A stretch of DNA of 64,000 nt from Heliocidaris erythrogramma. Taxonomy: Eukaryota; Echinodermata; Echinoidea; Camarodonta; Echinometridae. Numbering within the stretch: position 1 is the first letter of the stretch; each line of letters opens with the position of its first letter. The stretch is from contig CM046853.1 of NCBI GenBank assembly GCA_025617745.1, positions 65,801,981 through 65,865,980 of the forward strand, written 5' to 3'. The position numbers and the translations under genes were made by a program. Below the pieces are notes generated by a model. It did not search any database and was not told the origin of the DNA. It saw only the letters and a program-made list of their open reading frames with translations. Shown here in pieces: positions 1-11,960 of this stretch.

Positions 1-7
1 AGTAGAT

Positions 8-41
<34 letters not shown>

Positions 42-177
42 CGTAGTAGTAGAGTAGTACTAGTACATGTAATTGTAGAAATAGTAGTAGAAGTAGAAGT
101 AACAGTAGTAGTATCAGTAGTAGTAATAGTAGAAATAGTAGAAATAGTAGTAGAAGTAGAAGTAACAGTAGTAGTAC

Positions 178-212
<35 letters not shown>

Positions 213-253
213 ATAGTAGAAGTAGTGTAATAGTAGTAGTAGTAGTAGTAGTC

Positions 254-287
<34 letters not shown>

Positions 288-305
288 AAGTAGAAGTAGT
301 AGTAG
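1..305. repeat. (TAG)n trinucleotide microsatellite
   Basis: An almost uninterrupted run of TAG/AGT triplets with scattered GAA, TAA and TCG variants. On either strand it translates to poly-Ser/Thr/Leu/Tyr-like strings, so the long open frame through it is an artefact. The array starts at or before the window edge, so its full length is unknown. Similar TAG arrays lie at about 39.67 and 48.03 kb. Confidence 0.95.
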
Positions 306-1098
306 TTATTCTCATACGTGTACTTTTCATAATCTCTTTGTTATTGATATTTCACAGTAGAAGGTTTTCTATGGTGATACCATTACAGGGATACGAATGA
401 ATGGTTCCCCTAACCCCTTTGATTCGAAACCAAAAGAAATCGGGGGAAAAAAGCAGTGAAAACTTAGATAATTCTTCTTTATACAATAAATCGGTCCAAC
501 TATGAGAGAACTGATGTTCCCAAAAATTCTTCCCAACGAATATATGCTAACATTAGCAATGTATGTATATCTAAAAGACGCAAACAATGGGGTCCTGGAG
601 GGAGGCGAGAGTGTATAAATGAGAGTAAACTTAGGCTTGTCAGATCGCCTTTGTCCAAATATGCATTGTTATACAAGGCAAGGAGAAGCTGTACTTTTTG
701 CCCCGTCCGATGCATGCTTGAGACAAATTTAGACACTTTCAAGGTTCACAACATCTCCAATTGTCTGAGGAGATGCACTTCAGATATAACAGTAGAATTT
801 TCAACCACGTATTGCTATGACGCAATAAAATTTTTTAGCGGGCACTACTTACTGTATGCTGTCAGCGTTTCCTAGTGACGTTATAATCGTAATTAACATT
901 TCTATGAGCAAAAAATGTCATAAAATGATATTACGTAAACATCACATCACATAACATATGACATATTACAAAATTATGACAAAATGTAATTGACATAACT
1001 TAATCTCATACATGTATATGTCATTTATATTGTAAATAGATTATCTATCCAATTGAATTCTGCTCAAGTCGAATAAATATTTAGTCAAATAATTTCTT
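306..1098. other. Unique AT-rich spacer, no gene seen
   Basis: I see no coding signal, RNA gene or clear repeat here. The stretch around 900-1030 is very AT-rich, with several short near-copies of 'acataac' and 'tgacata'. Small open frames on both strands lack domain signatures. Confidence 0.5.
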
Positions 1099-1116
1099 GT
1101 AATGCAAAATTTCAAT

Positions 1117-1443
1117 ATGGCACGAAAAAGAGACATGATAACGAAGCTTTTCGACCTGCACTCATCAGGTTATCACGCAGGTGCAGGACCAGATGCAGGA
1201 CCAGAAGCTCAGCGCATTTACGCTTTCTGGAAGCTGCTTATATTCAATCGCAAGAACCTCTTCTGTGCAGACAAAAGGAGTTCGTCCAAGCTTTGCGATT
1301 GTTCTGAAATTACGGCGTCTAGGTTGCGTCCGGGTTCACCGAGTATAATATAGTTGATTTCAAGTAATTTGTTATATACCTGCGTGATAACCTGATGAGT
1401 GCAGGTCGAAAAGCTTCGTTATCATGTCTCTTTTTCGTGCCAT
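1117..1443. mobile_element. Foldback/MITE-like element with 66-bp arms
   Basis: Bases 1117-1182 and 1378-1443 are perfect inverted repeats (outer end atggcacgaaaaa, inner end tatcacgcaggt), with 195 bp between them. Weaker complementarity (gtaatgcaaaa / tttttgcttac) continues outward to about 1099 and 1455. The centre holds a short direct repeat 'gcaggaccaga' and no transposase. Perfect arms suggest recent insertion or gene conversion. I found no unambiguous target duplication, so the superfamily is open. A small open frame through the left arm and centre (1102-1353) is not convincing as a gene. Confidence 0.75.
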
Positions 1444-1455
1444 TTTTTGCTTACA

Positions 1456-2573
1456 TGCATGATACATAAACACCTTCCCAAAAGACATAGTGACTTTAGT
1501 AATCAATACATTTGGCAATATACATAGAATTACTAACTACGTGAATACACACAATTCAGAAGAGACACGGTCCCACATTATTGTCATCTTCTTCATTTAC
1601 TTTAAAACTCCTACATGGTGGGATAAAACTAAAAGCGAATTGTAAAGCCTATGGCGTTACAATCCATAAATTAATGTTCTCCTCACTCATTAAGTGAAGA
1701 GAGCCCTTAAAGTTGCATACCTGCCATTTTAGACAATAGCTCTTTTAAACTGTCGAAAAGTAAAACAGACTTGTACAAAATGAAATAGTCTAACATTTTG
1801 AAGAAAGCTACTTCACTTCCACGATTTTCCCTTAATCAAATATTTTCTCAACGCCAATTATATTTAATGATTTGGATTATTCATTTTACGAACCTCTATT
1901 TCAAGATCCATCTCCCGCAGTGGCTTTGTTCATTTACCCTGCATGGGCTCAGCACATGATAAAACAATTCTGTATGTTGTTAGAGCTATCGGCAATTTTT
2001 AAATGGCTGACATTACCCAACAGAAGTACATGACATCAATGGTAATTTAAATCTCAACAATGGGTTACATAATTGCATCACCCTAAAAAGAAATCTTCTT
2101 AATTAGTTTTGATCATCCCTCCACCCCTTCTAAAAATTGATGCAGAGCCTTACACAGGTTTATAAAAACATGGCGTAATACTTCCACCACTTGTTAGAAC
2201 AGAAAGTTTATATACCAGATCTATGCACAAATTCATTCAGCGTTATAATGATTATGAAATGTAAAGTCATTTGATTGCCGTAACCATAGCAACATTATAT
2301 ACATAAAAAGACCGCCAGACAAAACCAAATACAGAATAGCAAAGAATGCGATAAAAGTCAATATACCCTTTCACACACTGACTTTTAGGAAATGTCCAAT
2401 TCGGATGTCTATATATAAATAGGTATACATTGTTTTCATTCTTTCTTTTTTTTTCAAACGAAGGATCAATAATACAAGTATTTGTTCAGAATGGAAAAAG
2501 TCGTTGCGTTTACATGTTACATTTTCATTACAAACCATGGAAAGAAAGAGGGCGCTAAGCTTTTCAGCTCACT
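1456..2573. other. Unique AT-rich spacer
   Basis: No gene, RNA or strong repeat recognised. The sequence is AT-rich with ordinary complexity. It ends at the inverted-repeat pair that precedes the 1.7-kb tandem array. Confidence 0.45.
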
Positions 2574-2760
2574 AGAGTACCTATATAAAGAGAGTAGCGA
2601 CAACTCATTATTTGAACGCCATTTTGTTTCATCTGCTATGCAACATTTCTATTCAATTCTGACGAGCACCTGGGTGTTCTCAATAGAAAGAATTCAAACG
2701 CCAATTTGTTTCACGAAAAGTCAGACGTCTATGTCGCTACTCTCTATATAAAGGTACTCT
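2574..2760. repeat. Inverted TATA-bearing repeat pair abutting the tandem array
   Basis: Bases 2574-2601 (agagtacc...gtagcgac) and 2733-2760 (gtcgctac...ggtactct) are inverted copies of one 28-bp sequence with a few differences. Both hold a TATATAAA-like core. The right copy is also the start of tandem unit 1. Within the 130-bp interior, 2610-2633 and 2693-2716 are diverged direct copies of each other (both read aacgcca.tttgtttca). The arrangement suggests that the left end of the array is the relic of a small inverted-repeat element. Confidence 0.5.
2745..2754 (+). promoter_or_regulatory. TATA-like box at start of each tandem unit
   Basis: TATATAAAGG lies 18 bp into the unit and recurs at 4455-4464 and 6155-6164. 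It is a good TATA match, but I see no supporting initiator or conserved reading frame. A 54-codon ATG frame about 60 bp downstream in copy 2 (4525) is not conserved in copies 1 and 3. Transcription is therefore only a possibility. Confidence 0.3.
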
Positions 2761-3558
2761 ACAGCTCACCATCCAAATATATGGATTAGTTTGTACCATT
2801 CCTTTCCATCCAAAATGCATTTCACTCATTTTGCCAACCATTCTTGGTTCTCCTTAAATTGTGAACAGTCATTACAAAGTTATTTTAGTGTTAAATGTCG
2901 GAATCGAGCTGAAGGAAAAGCTTATGTCTATGTAAAGAATATAATGTATTTATCACGTTTTGTTACATAATTATATGCAGTTATTATAAGTAATATGCGT
3001 TGGAGTTTTTCACATAGTCCATTTTATGATCGCAGACTAAGAACAATTTTAATATCCTAAGACATGAAATTATGAAACAACAGACTCTGTGAGATATAAC
3101 AATAAAGTTGAATGTATATCTAAGAAATATTACCAATAACGATACTAAAGAATTGCATTTCACCTTTTCCACTAGAGATAGTATTCACCATTCTTTTGAT
3201 AATATCGTTCATTAAAATCAAAATCTTCAAATTTTATTGGATATTATTATTGGGTATATACATAAATGTCTTATTGGCATTAAATATTAAAATAACTCCG
3301 ATTAACGGGTTCAAGGGAATGAATATCCAATATGGTGCCTACGCTGGTGTCTTGGTTTCGTATCCGTACCACTTTGGCCTCATGCGAACCATTCAAACCT
3401 GGGTCACAGGAGGGGGGCGATGTTTACTCTCTTATCAGCAGAGGGATCCTCTACACAGAGTTTGCCCAACTCGGTTCATCTCGCTTTGGACACAATATGG
3501 CCCATATTTTGTTGAATATGCTTGCCCAACAGAGCAACATGCGCCATGCTGTTCCTTA

Positions 3559-3969
3559 AGCCCACCGCACACTATACGATCGGTCTACGCTCCGATTTTG
3601 AAAGAAAATGTTATAGCATTAGATATAAACACTTAAACACATTAGATATGTTGATTGAGGTTCAGAATAGTTACATAGATAGTAAAATCGAAATTACAGG
3701 CTATTACGAGCATTCTAGTCGGAGGAAAGGCCAAATCGGCTCCGAATCGTAGTGACGTCAGAGCAGTCATGCGATTGTCTACGATTTGAAACTGATTTGG
3801 CCCTTAGCCCGGATATAAGGCTGACATCTCACCAAATTCCTATGTTGAGTATTCATATTATTGTTCAGAACCTGAATCAGCTATCTTTCACTGGTTAGGC
3901 TATATTTAATGCTATTGCGATTATTTCCAAAAATCGGATCGTAGTCGATCGTATAGTGTGCGGTGGGCT
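3559..3969. mobile_element. Harbinger-like MITE inside tandem copy 1
   Basis: A 411-bp element with about 42-bp terminal inverted repeats (agcccaccgcacactatac...), flanked on both sides by TTA. A 3-bp TWA target duplication is the PIF/Harbinger signature. A second, internal inverted pair (ggccaaatc...gtag, near 3730 and 3780) brackets a CRE-like tgacgtca. There is no transposase, so it is non-autonomous. Because all three tandem copies hold it at the same place, it inserted before the unit was amplified. Confidence 0.75.
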
Positions 3970-4436
3970 TTACTCATCTGGATCCGTGCTGGCCAAACCA
4001 TGTATGTAGATAGATGGCTCTTAGTAGCGTATCATCTACACTACACTAAGCCTGAGCAATTAACCAATCGCTGTAAAGAAGTCAATTAAAGTTTGACCGG
4101 CTCGGTAACAGTATAGTGGTAAAATTCAAGGTACTCTCTTTAATATCTGCTTGCCTGATACAGTAGTATGTGTCATACTGCCACCCATTAAAACCAAATT
4201 GACCAAACTTTGTAGAAATAGTAGACTCTGTTTCTCCTGACTTTGGTCAGAAATACGATTATTATATATTATGATCTTATTATTCCAAAATAATAAGTTT
4301 CATAAATGACATGCATTTTTTCAAAGGAATGACAACCTTATAAATGAATGTGCTTCGTTATGAGCTCTGGTTCTCTATCGACGTGTACTTTACTGTTGCT
4401 TTTCAAATTTTCAGATTTTCAAACATCCACCGCCAA

Positions 4437-6136
4437 GTCTATGTCGCTACTCTCTATATAAAGGTACTCTACAGCTCACCATCCAAATATATGGATTAGT
4501 TTGTACCATTCCTTTCCATCCAAAATGCATTTCACTCATTTCGCCAACCATTCTTGGTTCTCCTTAAATTGTGAACAGTCATTACAAAGTTATTTTAGTG
4601 TTAAATGTCGGAATCGAGCTGAAGGAAAAGCTTATGTCTATGTAAAGAATATAATGTATTTGTTACATAATTATATGCAGTTATTATAAGTAATATGCGT
4701 TGGAGTTTTTCACATAGTCCATTTTATGATCGCAGTCTAAGAACAAGTTTTAAATCCTAAGATATGAAATTATGAAACAACAGACTCTGTGAGATATAAC
4801 AATAAAGTTGAATGTATATCTAAGAAATATTACCAATAACGATACTAAAGAATTGCATTTCACCTTTTCCACTAGAGATAGTATTCACCATTCTTTTGAT
4901 AATATCGTTCATTAAAATCAAAATCTTCAAATTTTATTGGATATTATTATTGGGTATATACATAAATGTCTTATTGGCATTAAATATTAAAATAACTCCG
5001 ATTAACGGGTTCAAGGGAATGAATATCCAATATGGTGCCTACGCTGGTGTCTTGGTTTCGTATCCGTACCACTTTGGCCTCATGCGAACCATTCAAACCT
5101 GGGTCACAGGAGGGGGGCGATGTTTACTCTCTTATCAGCAGAGGGATCCTCTACACAGAGTTTGCCCAACTCGGTTCATCTCGCTTTGGACACAATATGG
5201 CCCATATTTTGTTGAATATGCTTGCCCAACAGAGCAACATGCGCCATGTTGTTCCTTAAGCCCACCGCACACTATACGATCGGTCTACGCTCCGATTTTG
5301 AAAGAAAATGTTATAGCATTAGATATAAACACTTAAACACATTAGATATGTTGATTGAGGTTCAGAATAGTTACATAGATAGTAAAATCGAAATTACAGG
5401 CTATTACGAGCATTCTAGTCGGAGGAAAGGCCAAATCGGCTCCGAATCGTAGTGACGTCAGAGCAGTCATGCGATTGTCTACGATTTGAAACTGATTTGG
5501 CCCTTAGCCCGGATATAAGGCTGACATCTCACCAAATTCCTATGTTGAGTATTCATATTATTGTTCAGAACCTGAATCAGCTATCTTTCACTGGTTAGGC
5601 TATATTTAATGCTATTGCGATTATTTCCAAAAATCGGATCGTAGTCGATCGTATAGTGTGCGGTGGGCTTTACTCATCTGGATCCGTGCTGGCCAAACCA
5701 TGTATGTAGATAGATGGCTCTTAGTAGCGTATCATCTACACTACACTAAGCCTGAGCAATTAACCAATCGCTGTAAAGAAGTCAATTAAAGTTTGACCGG
5801 CTCGGTAACAGTATAGTGGTAAAATTCAAGGTACTCTCTTTAATATCTGCTTGCCTGATACAGTAGTATGTGTCATACTGCCACCCATTAAAACCAAATT
5901 GACCAAACTTTGTAGAAATAGTAGACTCTGTTTCTCCTGACTTTGGTCAGAAATACGATTATTATATATTATGATCTTATTATTCCAAAATAATAAGTTT
6001 CATAAATGACATGCATTTTTTCAAAGGAATGACAACCTTATAAATGAATGTGCTTCGTTATGAGCTCTGGTTCTCTATCGACGTGTACTTTACTGTTGCT
6101 TTTCAAATTTTCAGATTTTCAAACATCCACCGCCAA
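4437..6136 (+). repeat. 1.7-kb tandem repeat, copy 2 (1700 bp)
   Basis: Second copy, nearly identical to copy 1 apart from loss of the 10-bp tatcacgttt segment and scattered single-base differences. Junctions with its neighbours are exact (ccgccaa|gtctatg). No gene is supported. Confidence 0.9.
5259..5669. mobile_element. Harbinger-like MITE inside tandem copy 2
   Basis: Same 411-bp element as in copy 1, at the same offset, with TTA on each side. It is inherited through duplication of the unit rather than through a new insertion. Confidence 0.75.
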
Positions 6137-7841
6137 GTCTATGTCGCTACTCTCTATATAAAGGTACTCTACAGCTCACCATCCAAATATATGGATTAGT
6201 TTGTACCATTCCTTTCCATCCAAAATGCATTTCACTCATTTTGCCAACCATTCTTGGTTCTCCTTAAATTGTGAACAGTCATTACAAAGTTATTTTAGTG
6301 TTAAATGTCGGAATCGAGATGAAGGAAAAGCTTATGTCTAAGTAAAGAATATAATGTATTTATCACGTTTTGTTACATAATTATATGCAGTTATTATAAG
6401 TAATATGCGTTGGAGTTTTTCACATAGTCCATTTTATGATCGCAGACTAAGAACAATTTTTAAATCCTAAGACATGAAATTATGAAACAACAGACTCTGC
6501 GAGATATAACAATAAAGTTGAATGTATATCTAAGAAATATTACCAATAACGATACTAAAGAATTGCATTTCACCTTTTCCACTAGAGATAGTATTCACCA
6601 TTCTTTTGATAATATCGTTCATTAAAATCAAAACCTTCAAATTTTATAGGATATTATTATTGAGTATATACATAAATGTCTTATTGGCATTAAATATTAA
6701 AATAACTCCGATTAACGGGTTGAAAGGAATGAATATCCATTGGTGCCTACGCTGGTGTCTTGGTATCGTATCCGTACCACTTTGGCCTCATGCGAACCAT
6801 TCAAATCTGGGTCACAGGAGGGGGCGGTGTTTACTCTCTTATCAGCAGAGGGATCCTCTACACAGAGTTTGCCCAACTCGGTTCATCTCGCTTTGGACAC
6901 AATATGGCCCATATTTTGTTGAATATGCTTGCCCAACAGAGCAACATGCGCCATGTTGTTCCTTAAGCCCACCGCACACTATACGATCGGTCTACGCTCC
7001 GATTTTGAAAGAAAATGTTATAGCATTAGATATAAACACTTAAACACATTAGATATGTTGATTGAGGTTCAGAATAGTTACATAGATAGTAAAATCGAAA
7101 TTACAGGCTATTACGAGCATTCTAGTCGGAGGAAAGGCCAAATCGGCTCCGAATCGTAGTGACGTCAGAGCAGTCATGCGATTGTCTACGATTTGAAACT
7201 GATTTGGCCCTTAGCCCGGATATAAGGCTGACATCTCACCAAATTCCTATGTTGAGTATTCATATTATTGTTCAGAACCTGAATCAGCTATCTTTCACTG
7301 GTTAGGCTATATTTAATGCTATTGCGATTATTTCCAAAAATCGGATCGTAGTCGATCGTATAGTGTGCGGTGGGCTTTACTCATCTGGATCCGTGCTGGC
7401 CAAACCATGTATGTAGATAGATGGCTCTTAGTAGCGTATCATCTACACTACACTAAGCCTGAGCAATTAACCAATCGCTGTAAAGAAGTCAATTAAAGTT
7501 TGACCGGCTCGGTAACAGTATAGTGGTAAAATTCAAGGTACTCTCTTTAATATCTGCTTGCCTGATACAGTAGTATGTGTCATACTGCCACCCATTAAAA
7601 CCAAATTGACCAAACTTTGTAGAAATAGTAGACTCTGTTTCTCCTGACTTTGGTCAGAAATACGATTATTATATATTATGATCTTATTATTCCAAAATAA
7701 TAAGTTTCATAAATGACATGCATTTTTTCAAAGGAATGACAACCCTATAAATGAATGTGCTTCGTTATGAGCTCTGGTTCTCTATCGACGTGTACTTTAC
7801 TGTTGCTTTTCAAATTTTCAGATTTTCAAACATCCACCGCC
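6137..7841 (+). repeat. 1.7-kb tandem repeat, copy 3 (about 1705 bp)
   Basis: Third copy. It retains the 10-bp segment seen in copy 1, and carries the most differences, including small indels at about 6740-6830. It ends where 'catccaccgcc' runs into a C/G-rich stretch (7841-7857). That points to the array edge, or to unequal crossing-over at a homopolymer. Confidence 0.9.
6966..7376. mobile_element. Harbinger-like MITE inside tandem copy 3
   Basis: The 411-bp element again, with TTA flanks at 6963-6965 and 7377-7379. Its length is identical to the other two, which fits very recent amplification of the whole unit. Confidence 0.75.
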
Positions 7842-9828
7842 CCCCCCCCGCCCCCTCCGTATTCAAACTTTTCTAGCGACGTCTCTGTTTTAATATACCC
7901 GCCCAAATTAAGATGTTCCCCTTCTCTGCTGGCATAATCCTCATAGACCAAATCTATCCTGGGAGGACAGACGAAGGGCTTGTCGTCGACTGTATGTCGC
8001 CCTCTTTTTCCCTTGATCGTGCTTGCTTGGAGCTGGTCATCGATCTCCCTGTCGACTGCTCATTCATTGATGTGTTTACATTCACGATCCCCTCGTCGCG
8101 CACGGATGAGTTTTGGTAAAGGATAAAAAACAATATGTGAGCTTTCTCATTCTTTTTATGTCAGTTTGGATGTCCCCTGAAAAATACTCTTCACATGCAC
8201 TGATATTCGAAATATGATGATAACGATAGCTCAACTGTTTTGACCAAACGTTCATGCCATTTGTGTGTGTAGTCCCACATACCCATTTCTGAGTGCGGTG
8301 CTGTGCAGTAAGATGTAGTAAACTTATCATCTTGATGATTTCAAAACCTCCAAATTCTTTTTATGGTGTATGTAATGTACGTTGAAGTCATCTTTTTCTT
8401 TAAAAGCAAACTCGAGTTCTTGGAATAAAACTGTATCTTAATTTTCAAGTTCCAAGTTTATTTATTTTCCATTTTACCAAAGATAATATCATAATTCAAA
8501 AAAAGTTTCATGGGTGAGTTCTTTTCACGTAATTGCAAGAAAAACATATACATTGTTAAAATAAGTGCAAATCACAAGACCCCCCCCCCCCCCACGAACA
8601 GTATCTATGCCACTACATAAGGTATCGAACACGTCAAATATGTGCACTTTTTTTAAATATTGCGTTTCCTGTTATAGGTTTTTCTACTCGCATTGTACGC
8701 AATCATGATTGTATCTTTTGCTTTCCATCACACGCAGATTTGCAGTTGCCAACTATTGACATTGCTGCTTTCACTTTCTCCCTCTGATGAATTGATCGAG
8801 TAAATGTAGATCGATTACCAGCGAAAGTAAGCTTCACCACATTCAAATAATATACTCCTTGTTTAGATTTCGAGAACGGTAAGATCCTCTTCAGCAAAAC
8901 ATCGTTCGGGTTTATTTTTGGCGTTTTGGAGAACTTTTCAATGCACTCAGTTCCTTTTAAAAGGAAGATATGACATATTTTTTAAAGCATTGATACCTGG
9001 TCTAATAGATCATTGCGTTTCGGTATTGAAACATGTCTGTGGACTTGAAATTATAGAAAGGAAATCAATCTTTATAATAAATGAAGTTCTATCAATCTAT
9101 TTAGGTATTCCTGTCCTTATGGGTTCTGTAAAATATTTTCGCAACTCATTACTATCAGCGCTATAACACAGATTTTAGATACAGATAGTAGTATTCATGA
9201 GCGTACACGGCACAAATTCGTCTAGAGTGTGCTGTCCCTTGCCTGAATAACAACTTTTGAGTTTCCCAACATAATTACGGGCTAATCATAACTTATCGCC
9301 AAAAAAATGATCACTGAATTCTTTCACTCCTGAAAATACATCATCAGTCATTCATTAAATATTCAGAAATAATTGCTTCTGTCGTTATGTGATCCTAAAC
9401 ATTGTCACCCTCATCACACCAAGTATCTTATGGTGATTTAATATCGCAGCAAACCTTTAAAAACTTGGGATCCAGCTCTGGCAGATATGTATATCTTTCA
9501 GCAGTCAAACACGATAGGTTCGCAGCCCATGTTGTTAGAACATCCGGTTCTCGCTGTAGATTTGGTTGTTCCCCGTCATCTTTCTCGAAGCATCTCTTAA
9601 AGTAACATTTACGCTAATGAAATCCATTCCATGAATTTAACCTGGTGATAAAAATAAAGAAAAAAATATGCATCTTAAGATAAATTTGAGTACTGGCCAT
9701 TCGATTAAATTGTGAAAGAAAGTGTCCTGGAGCAATAAGGAAATGTCGTGAATAAGACTTATGTATATTGTGATGTTTTGGGAAGACCAAAATCATACTG
9801 ACTTAGTCTTACTGAAGATCACATGCGC
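7842..9828. other. Mostly unique spacer with a poly(C) tract
   Basis: No gene recognised. A 14-base C run lies at 8580-8593. Small open frames (for example 8918-9166 and 9402-9605) lack recognisable domains or codon bias, so I leave them out. Confidence 0.45.
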
Positions 9829-9892
9829 TACACACTGTAATGAGTATATGGGACTACACACTGTAATGAGTATATGGGACTACACACACACA
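9829..9892. repeat. Two-copy 25-bp direct repeat followed by (CA)n
   Basis: The unit ctacacactgtaatgag... (25 bp) occurs at 9829-9853 and 9854-9878 without a mismatch, then runs into a short CA stretch. It looks like replication slippage. Confidence 0.8.
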
Positions 9893-11335
9893 CGGGTTGC
9901 ATGAAAGTCTGGACCAAAATTTTAAGCTATTTCTCGTCGTATTTGGAATATGAGAGCATTTGGGCAATCCTTTTCAGGGGACATTCCTACTAAGATATTC
10001 TGTGAACGCGGCATAAAGAAAATGAGAAAACTTACGAATTATTTTTAAAAACTTTAGGGCCTACCTTTTGAACCTTCTCTTTAGGATTTCCTCAACAGTC
10101 AATGCAGCATTAAATACCAGTATTTCAAATTATCAGTTATGTACAATTCAATTTATTAACACCTAGGGAAAATGGAGTTAACTATGTATGCGGTTACGAC
10201 TGTTTGTCTCTTTTACATAGTCTTTTTCAAAAATCGATTTGAGTGACAATGAGTATTGAAAGTAAGCAACATTGACGGAATTGGAATGACTTGTAAAATC
10301 TGCGTCGAATTAGTTTTTAGGCTTGAATGAAGTGGATAATCGCAGATGAAGAGACGGAAATAGAGAAAGGAAAAGAAAGAGAGAAAGAGGGAAATGTGGG
10401 TTATAGAAGAAAAATAAAGGAAGAAAGGGAGGAGGTGAAAGGAAGAATGCCATGATATGTTAAACTTGCTTCTTTTGTTGTGCTCCATTGGAGTTTTAAC
10501 TCATTTTAGCCATGTTACCCATAATTTGTATTTGTCAAGCTAAATTCATGCTATGGATGCTCAAGAAGAGCATCATCTCTATTTGCAATGAGGTTCACTA
10601 TGATTGATGAGAAGAGAAATTAAGAAACCTCAGCATCTTTGTTCTTCTTCTTCTCCCCTCTTTCTTCCTCTCATATACTTCAGCATCACATGCTCTTAAG
10701 CTTGGTGAACACTTGAAGAGACATAATACTGAGAGAGGGGCTAAGATTGTTCATTTACCTAGGTCCGCTCAAACGTTATCGACTCCAGCTTCTAAATGTC
10801 ATCTAAATGTTTTCGATATGATGAAGGGGTTTCTAAGCGTTGGCTTTTTTCTGGGATCATGTTTAAAGTCCTCCACGCACATTACAGGTAAGGAGTAAGG
10901 CAGTAATTTGCACACCCGCACTCTACGTGTGTGCATCATCCATCACGCGGTGACGCGCCGGGAAGCTATCCGACGTTAGGATCGCTCCTCCCTGCATCCA
11001 ACCCGCGTAAAGGACCTCCCCATCTGTGCCTTTTAACCAACGACAAAAAAGCTGTTTACTCAAACTAAATATGCCAGGAAATGAGTTCTCATCGCCGACC
11101 AAAAACAAGGGAAAGAAATACAAGGAAATTGCCCGAGACGAAGGATTAAGAGAGGAGGGGAATGAAGAGAGTTTTGTTGGAGATATCTGAGACGGCGAGA
11201 TTGTAAGGACCTTTATTTCTCCACGTGATATTATTAGACTCGGTCAGTGATATCATAAGACACCACTCCTGAGCTATTAGCAGGATATTTATTGGGGTCC
11301 TTCAAGAGTTCTTTGAGAGAAAGTGTACTTAGCTT
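9893..11335. other. Unique spacer, no gene seen
   Basis: Ordinary-complexity sequence with purine-rich patches (10335-10440). At 10910-11120 there is a GC-richer stretch whose minus strand holds a 66-codon open frame with no domain I know. No repeat structure was recognised. Confidence 0.4.
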
Positions 11336-11960
11336 TTGATAATACATAGGCTGATTAAACCAATCTTGTATGGGGACCTATGTGCGGTGGAGAGAGAGAC
11401 AAGTGCCGTCTGGGGGTGCCGACGGCAGCCTACACCCTCTCGCCGGCGTTCTGGCGCGATCGTCACTCACCTCGCATCCCCCGTTACTGCTGCTCAAACC
11501 GAGATTGCCATACAGTTTTCGAAAGGCCACATTACCAGGCTGAAAATTCTAGCAAAACAAAGGGAAATGGGGGAGTGTAAGCGGGGGTTTAAGGCGGCTG
11601 TTTTCCGGCCTAGTCAAGGTGGGTGCACTCTACCAGCGGCCGTCCCCTTCTTCGTCACCCCGCCGGTTGGGGGCCTTACCCATGAGACTACCCCTGTAAT
11701 TAAAGCCCATCCCTGGGTAATTATTTGCTCTCACGTTTATTAGGTGCAATTTAATTGTTCAATTCACGTTTTATTAATAAAACTTGCTGCCTCTGTCAGC
11801 TTCACTATGTATTTTTCAAACAAAGCTGGGCTTTTGGAGTGTCGCGGCCGCTTTACTACACTCGATGTAACTGGATGCTCCGTCGACGCCCAGACACATT
11901 TATTATGTCCTTTCCTCGTAAAGTTTCCCCCTACTTTTATTGCTTTCTTTTAATCATTCA
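11336..11960. promoter_or_regulatory. CpG-rich complex stretch, candidate regulatory region
   Basis: This part contrasts with its AT-rich surroundings. It has many CpGs (cgccggcgttctggcgcgat, ctcgcatcccc, cggccgtcc), no repeat structure, and homeodomain-type cores (taattaaag, gtttattag, caatttaattg, ttattaataaaac) at about 11698-11780. An open frame of 135 codons (11336-11743) crosses it but starts at a non-ATG codon and matches no family I know. Conserved non-coding regulatory DNA is one reading; a CpG island of an unseen gene is another. Confidence 0.25.

Larger units (their letters stand above)
2727..4436 (+). repeat. 1.7-kb tandem repeat, copy 1 (1710 bp)
   Basis: First of three head-to-tail copies. 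It starts at 'gtctatgtcgctac' and ends at 'catccaccgccaa'. It is about 99% identical to copies 2 and 3. It carries a 10-bp segment (tatcacgttt, near 2952) that copy 3 has and copy 2 lacks. An open frame at about 3196-3636 starts at TTG, runs into the embedded MITE and shows no known domain, so I do not call it a gene. The order inside is TATA-like box, AT-rich stretch, GC-richer 220-bp block, MITE, then 460 bp of spacer. Confidence 0.9.

Noticed and set aside
1-330. Microsatellites here and at 48.03-48.27 kb as a CRISPR-like array
   Set aside because: The repeats are three bases long with no spacers, and the DNA is eukaryotic.
3196-3636. 146-codon open frame repeated in each 1.7-kb unit
   Set aside because: It starts at TTG, its last part is MITE sequence, and copy 3 has lost the first half of the frame. 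It persists only because the copies are almost identical.
11336-11743. 135-codon frame in the CpG-rich stretch as a gene
   Set aside because: Non-ATG start, no domain, and a second overlapping frame of similar quality. Composition alone explains it.
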